From contig DATBLQ010000053.1 of the NCBI GenBank assembly GCA_036555325.1, positions 1 through 55,378 on the forward strand: a DNA stretch of 55,378 bases. The letters run 5' to 3'. The notes under the pieces are model-generated. The model saw only the letters and a program-made list of their open reading frames with translations, was not told where the DNA came from and did not search any database. Shown here in pieces: positions 35,316-44,663 of the stretch (position 1 is its first letter; every line of letters starts with the position of its first letter). A program made the translations under genes and the position numbers. This stretch comes from DATBLQ01 sp036555325. GTDB taxonomy: Bacteria > Pseudomonadota > Alphaproteobacteria > Rhizobiales > Aestuariivirgaceae.

Positions 35316-36286
35316 CACTCTCCTCCGAGCACTTGTCGATTGGCCACGAGCGCCGGATCGAGACGCCCATCTAGACCATCCAGGCAATTCTGCGCCGAAA
35401 TAATTGCCATGCGTTCCGCACACTCCTCCGTAAGTGCTGCCGAATGCGGCGACAAGACAACATTGCTCAGGTGGAGCAGCCGATGCCCGGACGGCGGCGG
35501 TTCGTCCTCGAAAACGTCCAGTCCGGCGCCTGCGAGCCTGCCCTCCTGTAGCGCTTCCGCGAGTGCGTTTTCGTCGATCAGGCCCCCGCGCGCCGTACAA
35601 ATGAGCACCGCGCCCTCCTTCATCTTGCCAATATTTTCTTTATCGAAGAGCCGTCTTGTCTCCGCCGTCAGTGGCAAATGCAGGCTGACAACATCGGCTT
35701 CCGCGAGCCCACGATCGAGCTCGGCGACAAAAGTGATATCTTTTTCCTCGATGCTGTTTTGCTTGATCCACGGATCATAGGCTAGAATCTTCAAGCCCAG
35801 AGCCTTCGCCCTGCGAGCCACCTCCAGCCCTATTCGGCCAAGACCCACGAGCAGCAACGCCTTTCCCTTAAGATCGCGGGCACCAAGCGTATCTCTGATG
35901 GTCCACCTGCCCTCGCGCACCGCCCGATCATAGGCAATGCCCTGCTTTATGCATGCGAGTAGAAGGTATAGCGTGTGCTCGGCCACCGATACTGAATTCA
36001 CATTGCCCACGAGCGCCAGGGGTATGCGACGCTCATTGAGCGCGGCCATGTCGATATTGTCGTAGCCCACACCGTGCCTGGCCACAATTTTGAGCTTGCT
36101 TGCCCCATTGATTGCTTCCTTGGAAAGCACACTGGTACGGATGAGGATCGCATCGGCATCCCTGACTGCCTGCCGCATTTGCCGTTCTTCCAACGCGGGT
36201 TCCTGTCGAACGTCGAGCCCTTGCCGCTTCTTGAGAAGGTCGAGGCCGCTCTTGTGGATATTTCCAACGATTACTACGCGCGCCAT
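35315..36286 (-). CDS. D-isomer-specific 2-hydroxyacid dehydrogenase
   Basis: A 323-residue protein. The nucleotide-binding loop is LLVGLGRIGLEVARRAKAL, the catalytic Arg is in VLICTARGGLIDENAL, the Glu in GLDVFEDEPPPSGH and the His in NVVLSPHSAALTEEC. The family includes phosphoglycerate and glyoxylate/hydroxypyruvate dehydrogenases. Its place between an aldehyde dehydrogenase and iolG suggests a step in sugar acid or inositol breakdown, which is inference only. Confidence 0.88.
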   Translation of the reverse strand: MARVVIVGNIHKSGLDLLKKRQGLDVRQEPALEERQMRQAVRDADAILIRTSVLSKEAINGASKLKIVARHGVGYDNIDMAALNERRIPLALVGNVNSVSVAEHTLYLLLACIKQGIAYDRAVREGRWTIRDTLGARDLKGKALLLVGLGRIGLEVARRAKALGLKILAYDPWIKQNSIEEKDITFVAELDRGLAEADVVSLHLPLTAETRRLFDKENIGKMKEGAVLICTARGGLIDENALAEALQEGRLAGAGLDVFEDEPPPSGHRLLHLSNVVLSPHSAALTEECAERMAIISAQNCLDGLDGRLDPALVANRQVLGGE

Positions 36287-36298
36287 CCTGAAGACCGG

Positions 36299-37738
36299 TT
36301 ACAACGGAACGAAGTGGGTGTATTTCGGTTCGAGATAGTCCCGCAGCGCATAAACGCCGCCCTCCCGCCCGAAGCCTGAATCACGCACTCCGCCAAACGG
36401 TGCCTCCGCCGCTGCAAGCGCATAGGTGTTCACCCCCACCATGCCGGCTCTCAGCCGGGCCGAGAGGTCGCTTGCCGTCGCCGCATCCCTGGTAAACACG
36501 TACGAGGCCAGCCCATAGCTGATTGCATTCGAACGTTCGACGACCTCATCGATGCTGTTGAACGTGCTGATTGGCACGACCGGGCCAAAGGGCTCCTCCC
36601 GCATGATGCGCATGTCGTCGTTGCATCCAGAAAAAACCGTAGGTTCGAAATAATATCCGGCATTGAGACCGCGCGGCCGTGCTCCGCCGCATTCAAGCCT
36701 TGCTCCGGCGGCCTTTGTCTCCTGCACCATGGCCTCGACTTCCTTCAGGCGTCTTGCGTTCCCCAATGGTCCCACATCGGTGTCATCGGCAAGCGGTGAA
36801 CCGATCTTGAGCTGCTTCGTTAGCGTGACAAAGTGATTTGTAAAATCTTCAGCCTTGCTTTCGTGGATGAAGAAGCGCGACGGCGACACGCACACTTGCC
36901 CCGCATTGCGGAATTTTACCGGGACGGTGATCTCAGCCGCTTTTTTTGCATCGCTGTCCGCACAGACGATGACCGGTGCATGTCCGCCAAGCTCCATCGA
37001 CATTCGTTTGAGCGTATCTGCACTCTGCCGGAACAGCTGCTTGCCCACTCCAATCGAGCCGGTGAGGGAAATCTTCCGCACCACCGCCGATTGCATGATT
37101 ATCTGTGCAACCTCGTCTGCCTTGCCGAGCACGAGATTGACCAGTCCCGCCGGAATGCCGGCATCGTGGCAGCATTTCACCAAGAGCATCGCAGCGCCGG
37201 GCGTTTCCTCTGACGGCCGGCAGACAATCGAACAGCCCGCCGCGATCGCCGGAGCGATCTTTCGCGCCAGCAGCACCACTGGAAAATTCCACGCAGTGAA
37301 CGCGGCAACCACTCCCACCGGCTCGTGCGATATCACGATGCGCCCATTCGGCAACCGACTCTCAATCGTCTGGCCGTAGATGCGCTTTGTCTCTTCCGCA
37401 AACCATTCGAACTGGTCGGCCGACAGCGCCACCTCCCCCGCCACGTGCTTGTGCGGGCGCCCAAGCTCCAACGCCACCATTTCGCTGAACTGCCCTGCCC
37501 GCTCGCGAACAAGCTCGGCGATCCTGCGGATGAATTTCGCCCTCTGCCACGGGTCGACCTTCATCCATTGATGCCGCGCTCGTTCCGCAGCGGCGATCGC
37601 AGCCTCCACGTCACGTGCCTCCGCAACCGGCACATCGCCCAGTTGCCGCTCGCTCGCCGGATCGATAACCGGTCGGGTGCGCTGGCCCGATCCTGCCCGC
37701 CACACGCCATCGATATAGAGTCCCAGGCCCTCGTACAC
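36299..37738 (-). CDS. NAD(P)-dependent aldehyde dehydrogenase (GabD-like)
   Basis: A 479-residue enzyme of the ALDH superfamily. VAAFTAWNFPVVLLARKIAPA binds cofactor, MELGGHAPVIV holds the general-base Glu and NAGQVCVSPSRFFIHES the catalytic Cys. SYGLASYVFTRD and GVNTYALAAAEAPFGGVRDSG are as in succinate-semialdehyde dehydrogenases. It is not the CoA-acylating IolA/MmsA type as far as the motifs show. The start is GTG 37738 with AGGC just upstream. It opens the leftward operon, divergent from iolD across 126 bases. Confidence 0.88.
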   Translation of the reverse strand: MYEGLGLYIDGVWRAGSGQRTRPVIDPASERQLGDVPVAEARDVEAAIAAAERARHQWMKVDPWQRAKFIRRIAELVRERAGQFSEMVALELGRPHKHVAGEVALSADQFEWFAEETKRIYGQTIESRLPNGRIVISHEPVGVVAAFTAWNFPVVLLARKIAPAIAAGCSIVCRPSEETPGAAMLLVKCCHDAGIPAGLVNLVLGKADEVAQIIMQSAVVRKISLTGSIGVGKQLFRQSADTLKRMSMELGGHAPVIVCADSDAKKAAEITVPVKFRNAGQVCVSPSRFFIHESKAEDFTNHFVTLTKQLKIGSPLADDTDVGPLGNARRLKEVEAMVQETKAAGARLECGGARPRGLNAGYYFEPTVFSGCNDDMRIMREEPFGPVVPISTFNSIDEVVERSNAISYGLASYVFTRDAATASDLSARLRAGMVGVNTYALAAAEAPFGGVRDSGFGREGGVYALRDYLEPKYTHFVPL

Positions 37739-37864
37739 GTCCTGCCTCTTCCGTCTGGCTGTTTTCTAGTTGTAGGCTGGCTGTGTAAATGCAAAGGCAA
37801 GAAACGTCCAGCCCAGTCGGCGAACCGGCGATTAGAACGTCGCGTGTTAGGGAGGAATGAACTC
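37739..37864. promoter_or_regulatory. Divergent intergenic control region of the inositol locus
   Basis: The 126 bases between the two oppositely oriented operons must hold both promoters. A GGGAGGA RBS lies near 37850 for iolD. GGCTG recurs near 37757 and 37779, but no clear operator palindrome was found, and no regulator gene (such as iolR) is in the window. Confidence 0.5.
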
Positions 37865-39709
37865 ATGAAGACAATCAGGCTCACTATGGCCCAGGCGCTG
37901 GTGCGTTTCCTCATTGCCCAGCGCACTCTCATCCAAGGGCGCGAGGTTCCATTGTTCGCTGGCCTTTTCGGAATTTTCGGCCATGGCAACGTGACCTGCC
38001 TATCCGAGGCGCTGGAACAGGTGAAGGACGAGTTTCCGACCTGGCGTGGCCAGAACGAGCAATCCATGGCACTTGCCGGGATCGCCTATGCCAAGACAAT
38101 GAACCGTCGCCAGATCATGGTGGCCCTTTCCTCGATCGGGCCAGGCTCTACCAACATGGTAACGGCTGCCGCCGTTGCCCATTCAAATCGGCTGCCGATT
38201 CTGCTGCTTGCCGGCGATGTCTTCGCCAGCCGGCTGCCCGATCCGGTCTTGCAACAGGTCGAGAATTTCGGCAACCCCACCACGACGGTGACCGACACAT
38301 TTCGTCCTGTTTCACGCTACTGGGACCGGATCACCAGGCCCGAGCAGATATTGCAGTCGCTACCCCAAGCGGTGGCGGTCATGCTTGATCCCGCCGACTG
38401 CGGCCCGGCTTTCCTGGCGCTGTGTCAGGACACTCAAGGCGAGGCTTACGACTACCCCGCCCGCTTCTTTGAGCGGCGTCTCCACGAGCCACGCCGGCCG
38501 AGACCCAGCCACAACGAGATTGCCGCCGCTGCTGCAGTATTGAAGAATGCGAAACGTCCGATTCTGATTGCCGGCGGCGGCGTGCAATACTCAGAAGCAA
38601 CCGCCGAACTTGCCGCCTTTGCCGAAAAGCATGCAATTCCCGTTACCGAGACGATTGCCGGTCGCGGGGTCCTTGTCCATCATCACCCGATGAATGCAGG
38701 TCCCATCGGCGTTATCGGATCATCTTCCGCCAACGCGCTGGCATTGGAATCGGACGTTGTCGTGGCCGTCGGAACGCGGCTGCAGGATTTCACCACCGGC
38801 TCATGGTCGGTATTCCAGGACGACAACATAAGCATCATCGGCATCAATGCCGCCCGTTTCGATGCGACCAAGCATTTGGCATTCTCGGTCATTGGAGATG
38901 CCCGCGAGGCCATTGCCGAACTCGATACCGCCATCGGTGCCTACAAGGCGCCGGCCGCCTGGAGCGAGAAGGCCAAGTCGCTGTATGCGCAATGGAACAC
39001 AACGGTCGAGGAACGCACCAAAGCCACCAACACCGATCTTCCGACCTATGCCCAGGTGGTCGGTTCGGTCAACCGCAAGGCGGGTGAAAGGGACCGCGTC
39101 ATTACTGCTGCCGGCGGCTTGCCTGGCGAGCTTACCAAGAACTGGAAAATCAAGACGCCCGGCACCTTCGACTGCGAATTCGGATATTCCTGCATGGGCT
39201 ATGAAATTGCCGGCGGGTGGGGAGCTAAAATGGCCACACCCGATGCAGATGTCATCGTGATGGTCGGTGACGGCTCCTATCTGATGATGAATTCCGATAT
39301 CTATTCTTCCGTCCTCACCGGCCACAAGCTGATCATCGTCGTATGTGACAATGGCGGCTACGCCGTTATCAATCGTTTGCAGAATTTCAAGGGCGTGCCC
39401 TCCTTCAACAATCTGATCAAGGATTCGCGTCATCGGAAATTCCTGATCGTCGACTTCGCCAAACATGCTGAAGCCATGGGCGCCAAGGCTGAGCACGTTC
39501 GCTCATTAGGCGACCTCGATGCTGCAATCGAACGTGCCAAGCGCGCCGACACGACAAGCGTCATCGTCATCGACACCGATGCTTATAGCTGGACCCCCGG
39601 GGACGCCTGGTGGGATGTGGGCGTTCCAGAAGTTTCGACCAGCCAAAAGGTCCTCGCCGCCCGCGCCGATCACATGGCCGCCAAAAAGAAGCAGCGCGCT
39701 GGCGTTTGA
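37865..39709 (+). CDS. iolD: 3D-(3,5/4)-trihydroxycyclohexane-1,2-dione acylhydrolase
   Basis: A 614-residue ThDP enzyme started at MKTIRLTMAQALVRFLIAQ (ATG 37865) with GGGAGGA upstream; the longer open frame overlaps the divergent aldehyde dehydrogenase gene. Key parts are FGIFGHGNVTCLSEAL, WRGQNEQSMALAGIAYAKT with the ThDP glutamate, and the ThDP-Mg motif VMVGDGSYLMMNSDIYSS. It opens the ring of the diketo-inositol made by IolE, giving 5-deoxy-D-glucuronate. First gene of the rightward operon. Confidence 0.95.
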   Translation: MKTIRLTMAQALVRFLIAQRTLIQGREVPLFAGLFGIFGHGNVTCLSEALEQVKDEFPTWRGQNEQSMALAGIAYAKTMNRRQIMVALSSIGPGSTNMVTAAAVAHSNRLPILLLAGDVFASRLPDPVLQQVENFGNPTTTVTDTFRPVSRYWDRITRPEQILQSLPQAVAVMLDPADCGPAFLALCQDTQGEAYDYPARFFERRLHEPRRPRPSHNEIAAAAAVLKNAKRPILIAGGGVQYSEATAELAAFAEKHAIPVTETIAGRGVLVHHHPMNAGPIGVIGSSSANALALESDVVVAVGTRLQDFTTGSWSVFQDDNISIIGINAARFDATKHLAFSVIGDAREAIAELDTAIGAYKAPAAWSEKAKSLYAQWNTTVEERTKATNTDLPTYAQVVGSVNRKAGERDRVITAAGGLPGELTKNWKIKTPGTFDCEFGYSCMGYEIAGGWGAKMATPDADVIVMVGDGSYLMMNSDIYSSVLTGHKLIIVVCDNGGYAVINRLQNFKGVPSFNNLIKDSRHRKFLIVDFAKHAEAMGAKAEHVRSLGDLDAAIERAKRADTTSVIVIDTDAYSWTPGDAWWDVGVPEVSTSQKVLAARADHMAAKKKQRAGV

Positions 39710-39724
39710 AGGAGCCCTCCCGCA

Positions 39725-40624
39725 ATGTTTGTCAAGTTTGGCGTGGCGCCGATTGCCTGGACCAACAGCGACTTGCCACAGCTTGGAGGAGAAACTTCTC
39801 TCGAGACATGCCTGAAGGAAAGCCGCGCCGCCGGCTACTCCGGTACCGAGACGGGCGTGAAGTTTCCCATGGCGCACACCGTGCTGGGCCCAATTCTTGC
39901 CAAGCACGGTCTCAAACTCGTATCAGGCTGGTTTTCCGGCGAGCTTCTCTCAGGTTCCTTGGAACGCGAGCGCGATCGACTGGCGGCCCAGATGCACACC
40001 TTCAAGTCGCTTGGCGCAGCGGCGCTGGTCTATGCCGAAACGACCGGCAGCGTTCAGGCCAAACAGCACATTGGCATAACCCACCGACCGCGGCTGAGGG
40101 ATGAGGAATTCCTCCACTATGGCAGAAAACTCACCGCTCTTGCCGAGTGGATGGCACTCGAAGGCGTTCCCATGGCGTACCATCATCACATGGGCACGGT
40201 CGTGGAAAATCAGCGCGAGATCGACCTGTTGATGGCTAATACCGGTCCTGCCGTCGGGCTCTTGCTGGATACAGGCCATTTGGCCTACGCCGGCGCGAGT
40301 GTCCTCGAGACGACTCGCAAGCACGCCCGTCGAATTAATCATGTCCACTGCAAGGATGTTCGCCGTGAGGTTCTCAAGCACGCCCGTCAACAGGACATGT
40401 CTTTTCTTAACGCCATCTTAGCGGGTGTTTTCACGGTGCCGGGAGACGGTATGATCGATTACTATGCCTTCGCAAGGCTTCTGTCCGATATCGGCTATAC
40501 GGGCTGGGTCGTGGTCGAGGCCGAGCAGGACCCCGGCAAGGCCCCGCCCGCGGAATATTCGAGATTGGGTTTCAATCATCTGACCGAGGCATTTCGCGCT
40601 GCCGGATGCGAAATCAGGGAGTAG
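39725..40624 (+). CDS. iolE: Inosose dehydratase IolE
   Basis: A 299-residue TIM-barrel metal enzyme. The start MFVKFGVAPIAWTNSDLPQLGG and GYSGTETGVKF are the signature of IolE. Metal and substrate ligands are visible in MAYHHHMGTVVENQREID, LLLDTGHLAYAG and INHVHCKDVRREVL, then EAEQDPGKAPP. It dehydrates 2-keto-myo-inositol to the trihydroxycyclohexane dione used by IolD. Fifteen bases separate it from iolD, and it leads closely into the SDR gene. Confidence 0.95.
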   Translation: MFVKFGVAPIAWTNSDLPQLGGETSLETCLKESRAAGYSGTETGVKFPMAHTVLGPILAKHGLKLVSGWFSGELLSGSLERERDRLAAQMHTFKSLGAAALVYAETTGSVQAKQHIGITHRPRLRDEEFLHYGRKLTALAEWMALEGVPMAYHHHMGTVVENQREIDLLMANTGPAVGLLLDTGHLAYAGASVLETTRKHARRINHVHCKDVRREVLKHARQQDMSFLNAILAGVFTVPGDGMIDYYAFARLLSDIGYTGWVVVEAEQDPGKAPPAEYSRLGFNHLTEAFRAAGCEIRE

Positions 40625-40627
40625 CTG

Positions 40628-41479
40628 ATGACGACAGACACATTTGGCAAACTGTCGATGGCGGGCAAGGTCGCCGTCGTCACCGGCGGCACGCAGGGTT
40701 TGGGAGAAGCCACTGCTCATCTGTTTGCCGATCGTGGCGCCTCCGGAATCGTGATCTGCGGGCGCAACAAGGACAATGGTGCCCGTGTTAGGAAGGCTCT
40801 CGAGCGGAAGGGCCCCAAAACGGTTTTCGTAGAAGCCGAACTGGGCAATCTCGACGATTGCCGCCGCGTGATAGCCGAGGCCGACCGGGTCTTCGGCCGA
40901 CTCGACACTCTGGTCAATTCCGCCGCGGTAACCGATCGTGGCACGATCTGGGATACGAGCCCCGAACTTTTCGACCGCATGTTCGCCGTAAACGTCCGCG
41001 CTCCCTTTTTCCTCATGCAGGCTGCCGCCAAACTGATGCGTCGCGAGGCCACTAGAGGCACGATGGTCAACATCATCTCCATGTCCGGCCATGGTGGCCA
41101 GACGTTCATCACCGCCTATTGCTCGTCCAAGGGCGCTCTCATCACCCTCACCAAGAATGTCGCTTTCAGCCTTATGCGCGATGGAATCCGAGTCAATGGT
41201 CTCTGCATCGGCTGGATGGACACCCCGGGCGAGGATCGGATTCGCAAGATGTACCATGGAGTGAGCGACGGTTGGCTGGAAGACGCCGAAGCGACTCTCC
41301 CCTTTGGCCGGCTGATCAAGCCCGAGGAAGTCGCTCGTGCTATCGCTTATCTGTCGACAGATGAGTCTGGTTTGATGACCGGATCAATCATAGACTTCGA
41401 CCAACAGGTTTTAGGTTGCGCCGAAAGCGCCCCCCAACCGCCATCCAGGACGGACGAGGTTGCGGAGCTGCGCCGTTGA
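40628..41479 (+). CDS. Short-chain dehydrogenase/reductase of the inositol locus
   Basis: A 283-residue classical SDR with AVVTGGTQGLGEATAHLFAD, TLVNSAAVTDRGTIWD, the Ser in IISMSGHGG, the catalytic YCSSK and LCIGWMDTPGEDR. It starts three bases after the iolE stop and precedes the ABC importer, so it is an integral member of the operon. The role could be oxidation of an inositol isomer or derivative; canonical iol operons do not need it. Confidence 0.88.
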   Translation: MTTDTFGKLSMAGKVAVVTGGTQGLGEATAHLFADRGASGIVICGRNKDNGARVRKALERKGPKTVFVEAELGNLDDCRRVIAEADRVFGRLDTLVNSAAVTDRGTIWDTSPELFDRMFAVNVRAPFFLMQAAAKLMRREATRGTMVNIISMSGHGGQTFITAYCSSKGALITLTKNVAFSLMRDGIRVNGLCIGWMDTPGEDRIRKMYHGVSDGWLEDAEATLPFGRLIKPEEVARAIAYLSTDESGLMTGSIIDFDQQVLGCAESAPQPPSRTDEVAELRR

Positions 41480-41517
41480 CCTTGTGGGTGAAGCTAGACG
41501 AGTGGGAGGCAAATTGA

Positions 41518-42258
41518 ATGGCTCTACTTGAGATGACCAATATCGCCATGCGCTTCGGCGCTATTGAGGCGCTCGCCGGGGTCGATTTCTCTCTGGAGCC
41601 GGGTCGCATCACCGGCCTAATGGGCGACAATGGTGCGGGCAAATCCACTCTTGTGAAGATCATCGCTGGAAACTTTCCGCCCAGCGAAGGCAATATGTTC
41701 TTGGAAGGCAAGGAAGTGCACTTTCACAAACCGGTCGACGCACGCCAGGCCGGTATCGAGGTCGTCTACCAGGATCTGGCGATTTGCAACAATCTCACCG
41801 CATCCGCCAATGTGTTCCTGGGACGCGAGGTGATGAAAGGATTTTGGCCGGTTCGAATTCTGGACAACTGGATGATGAGTGGTCGCTCGAAGGTACTTTT
41901 CGAAGAACTGAAGTCGGAAACCCGGCCTGATGATGTCGTGCGAAGCATGTCGGGTGGGCAGCGCCAGGCCGTTGCCATTGCCCGCACCCACCTCTCCAAG
42001 GCCAAGATTGTTCTGATGGACGAGCCGACGGCTGCAATCAGCGTCAGGCAAGTGGCCGAGGTTCTGGATCTCCTCAAGCGGCTGCGCGACCAGGGAATGG
42101 CCATTGTTCTAATCAGCCACCGCATGCCAGACGTGTTTGCTGTCTCCGATCAGATCGTGGTCTTGCGTCGCGGCCGCAAGGTGGCTGACAAGCCGATATT
42201 GAAAAGCTCGCCTGAAGAGGTAACAGGTTTGATCACCGGCGCGATCAAGTTGGCTTAA
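41518..42258 (+). CDS. CUT2 sugar ABC transporter ATP-binding protein
   Basis: A 246-residue protein with one NBD: Walker A GDNGAGKST, Q-loop VVYQDLAICNN, signature SMSGGQRQAVAI, Walker B IVLMDEPTAA and switch LISHRMPDV. Most CUT2 ATPases (RbsA, MglA) carry two NBDs; the single-domain type resembles FrcA of rhizobia, so a homodimer is expected. It energises uptake through the permease encoded next. Confidence 0.92.
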   Translation: MALLEMTNIAMRFGAIEALAGVDFSLEPGRITGLMGDNGAGKSTLVKIIAGNFPPSEGNMFLEGKEVHFHKPVDARQAGIEVVYQDLAICNNLTASANVFLGREVMKGFWPVRILDNWMMSGRSKVLFEELKSETRPDDVVRSMSGGQRQAVAIARTHLSKAKIVLMDEPTAAISVRQVAEVLDLLKRLRDQGMAIVLISHRMPDVFAVSDQIVVLRRGRKVADKPILKSSPEEVTGLITGAIKLA

Positions 42259-42268
42259 GAGAACCGTC

Positions 42269-43279
42269 ATGACGACAGCACCAAGTTTTGAAGCAGACTT
42301 CTCCAGTCCCCGTCCAAGCGTTTGGCAGCGCCTGCTGTCCAAGCAGCCATTCTGGGTCATGATCGCAGTGGTCATCATACCGCTGATCATGACGCTCTTT
42401 GAACCCTCCTTCCGCCACGCTTTTTTCAGCGGTGAAAACTTCGTCAACAATACGCGCAACTTTGCTTTCATCGCCATAATGGCGTTGGGACAGGTGGCGG
42501 TGATGATCACCGGTGGCATTGATCTCTCGGTGGGATCGACTCTCGCAGTCTCCGGGATCGTTCTCGGTCTTCTCATGGATGCGGGTCATTCCTTCTGGCT
42601 GGCGGCCATTGCCGCGCTGTTGGCCGGCATCGTGATGGGCGCAATCAACGGGTTCCTCATTTCCTATCTCAAGCTTTCCTCCTTTGTCGTGACCTTGGGA
42701 ATGCTGAGCATAGGCCGAAGCGTGGCTCTGGCGATCTCTAACAATAAGTTCTTTCATCAGTTCGGCGAGGATGAGCCGCTCCTTCAGGCGATCGGCGGCG
42801 GCAAGACCTTCGGTATCGCCAATCCGGTGCTGGTGATGATTGTGCTCGCTCTGGTTATGGGCTTTGTCTTCCGCTACACGCGGTACGGGCGTCACCTTTA
42901 CGCCATAGGTGGTAACGAGCATGCCTCGCAACTCACCGGCGTCCCGGTTGATCTCCTGAAACTTTCTGTGTACGTCCTGTCCGGCCTGATGACTGCCATC
43001 GCAGCGATCCTCATGGTCGGCTGGCTGGGGTCCGTGACCAACGGCATCGGCATCGGTTACGAATTGCGGGTCATCGCTTCAACCGTTATCGGCGGCGTAA
43101 ATCTCCTCGGCGGTGAGGGTGGCGCTTTTGCCGCCGTAGTGGGCGCTGCGCTGATCGAAATTATACGCAACAGCCTTCTTCTTGCCGGAGTTGATCCCTA
43201 TTGGCAGGGAACCTTTGTTGGCATTTTCATTATCCTCGCGGTCTTGCTCGAGCGCCTTAGGGGCCGCAAGGTTGGTTGA
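42269..43279 (+). CDS. CUT2 sugar ABC transporter permease
   Basis: A 336-residue inner membrane protein with about eight to ten hydrophobic segments. IMALGQVAVMITGGIDLSVGS, GFLISYLKLSSFVVTLGMLS and YAIGGNEHASQLTGVPVDL are typical of RbsC/FrcC-type permeases. It pairs with the preceding ATPase and the following binding protein; the gap to the ATPase stop is ten bases. Confidence 0.92.
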   Translation: MTTAPSFEADFSSPRPSVWQRLLSKQPFWVMIAVVIIPLIMTLFEPSFRHAFFSGENFVNNTRNFAFIAIMALGQVAVMITGGIDLSVGSTLAVSGIVLGLLMDAGHSFWLAAIAALLAGIVMGAINGFLISYLKLSSFVVTLGMLSIGRSVALAISNNKFFHQFGEDEPLLQAIGGGKTFGIANPVLVMIVLALVMGFVFRYTRYGRHLYAIGGNEHASQLTGVPVDLLKLSVYVLSGLMTAIAAILMVGWLGSVTNGIGIGYELRVIASTVIGGVNLLGGEGGAFAAVVGAALIEIIRNSLLLAGVDPYWQGTFVGIFIILAVLLERLRGRKVG

Positions 43280-43313
43280 TTGAAGTCTAAGGCATGCTCA
43301 TGGGAGGAATTGA

Positions 43314-44315
43314 ATGAAGCGTTTGCTTACGGCAGCGGCAGCCATTGCCGCTCTTTATGTGCTTTCCGCCCCTGCGGATGCACAGGATAAACTCCGTTTC
43401 GCGCTCGTTCCCAAGGCGATGAACAATCCGTTCTTCGACCTTGCGCGTGACGGATGCATGAAAGGTCAGGAAGAACTTGGGAATGTCGAGTGCGTCTACA
43501 TCGGGCCCGGCGAACACACGGAAGCCGAGCAGGTGCAGATTGTGCAAGACTTGGTCACCCAGCGTGTGGACGGAATTGCCGTCTCGCCGTCGAACGCCGC
43601 AGCCATGGCAAGTGCGCTGAAGGCGGCGAAGGAAGCAGGCATCCCTACCCTAACTTGGGACGCCGATCTTCTTCCTGAGGACAAGCAATTTCGTTCCGCC
43701 TTCATCGGCACTAAGAATTACGACATCGGTGTCAATCTGGCGAAACTCGCCCAGCAGCTGAAGCCGCAGGGCGGCAAAATCTGCTTGCAGACAGGTGGTG
43801 CTTCTGCCGCCAATCACAATGAGCGCCTGCAAGGTATTCGCGATACTCTCGGTGGCCGCAGCGGCACCGAGCCGCCCGGCGATCCCTTGAAAGACGAGAA
43901 TGGCTGGACTGAAGTCGACGGCTGCCCGTTGATCACCAACGACGATGGTGCGGTCGCCGTCCAGCAGCTTCAGGACATCCTTGGCAAATACAAGGACGAT
44001 CTTGACGTGTTTATCACGACGGGCGCTTTCACCCAATGGTCGGACAATGCGTTCCGTCAGGCAATCGACCCCTACAAGGACAAGCTCAAGTCAAAGGATC
44101 TGATCTTCCTTGCAGCCGATACGCTTGATATGCAGATGGCGCAGCTCAAGGAGGGATTGTCCCACGGCCAGGTAGGTCAGCGACCGTTCGAGATGGGCCG
44201 TCTTTCCATGCATAGGCTCAAGGAGTTGAAGGAGGGCAAGACGCTTCAGGATCCGGAGTATACCGGTCTTGATGTTTGCACCAACGAGAACGCCGACAGC
44301 TGTTTGGCCAAGTAG
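43314..44315 (+). CDS. Periplasmic sugar/inositol-binding protein
   Basis: A 333-residue type I binding protein. The signal peptide is KRLLTAAAAIAALYVLSA with a cut near ADA|QDK. The mature part (RFALVPKAMNNPFFDLARDGCMKG, QDLVTQRVDGIAVSPSNAA, AFIGTKNYDIGVNLAKLA) is the RbsB/FrcB-like fold. A GGGAGG RBS lies close upstream. Inositol or a derived sugar is the likely ligand from its operon, but this is not shown by the sequence itself. Confidence 0.9.
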   Translation: MKRLLTAAAAIAALYVLSAPADAQDKLRFALVPKAMNNPFFDLARDGCMKGQEELGNVECVYIGPGEHTEAEQVQIVQDLVTQRVDGIAVSPSNAAAMASALKAAKEAGIPTLTWDADLLPEDKQFRSAFIGTKNYDIGVNLAKLAQQLKPQGGKICLQTGGASAANHNERLQGIRDTLGGRSGTEPPGDPLKDENGWTEVDGCPLITNDDGAVAVQQLQDILGKYKDDLDVFITTGAFTQWSDNAFRQAIDPYKDKLKSKDLIFLAADTLDMQMAQLKEGLSHGQVGQRPFEMGRLSMHRLKELKEGKTLQDPEYTGLDVCTNENADSCLAK

Positions 44316-44337
44316 CTTACACTTGATGCGCAACGGG

Positions 44338-44359
44338 CGGGCGAACCACTGTTCGCCCG
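44338..44359 (+). terminator. Likely terminator after the inositol operon
   Basis: CGGGCGAAC and GTTCGCCCG form a perfect 9-bp stem around a CACT loop, 23 bases after the binding protein stop. The following tract TCCTTTGC is only weakly T-rich, so efficiency is uncertain. Confidence 0.6.
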
Positions 44360-44663
44360 TCCTTTGCATCTCGGACGTCGCGAGACTGAAAACAGCGCCC
44401 ATGGCCGTTAATAGTCACTCGATTTCTTGGTAAACAAAATTTCTAGAGCCCGGCGGATTTCGAATCTCTCGTTTACCATGGTCTGCGCTGCTGCATCCGA
44501 TTCTCCCTGAAGGCTTTTCCTGCCTTGGTTGAGAACTTCCTGAAAATTGTTAACCCGCCAGCTGTTCTATTAGGTGTTTGTTAGGGTTAATTTGGCCTTT
44601 AATTTCAGCTATTTGTTTGCAAGGTCTGAACTCTTTATCAATCCCTTACGCTCAATTTTACCT

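Noticed and set aside
37325..37864. 180-codon N-terminal extension of iolD
   Set aside because: It overlaps the aldehyde dehydrogenase gene on the other strand, and the normal IolD N-terminus with a good RBS starts at 37865.
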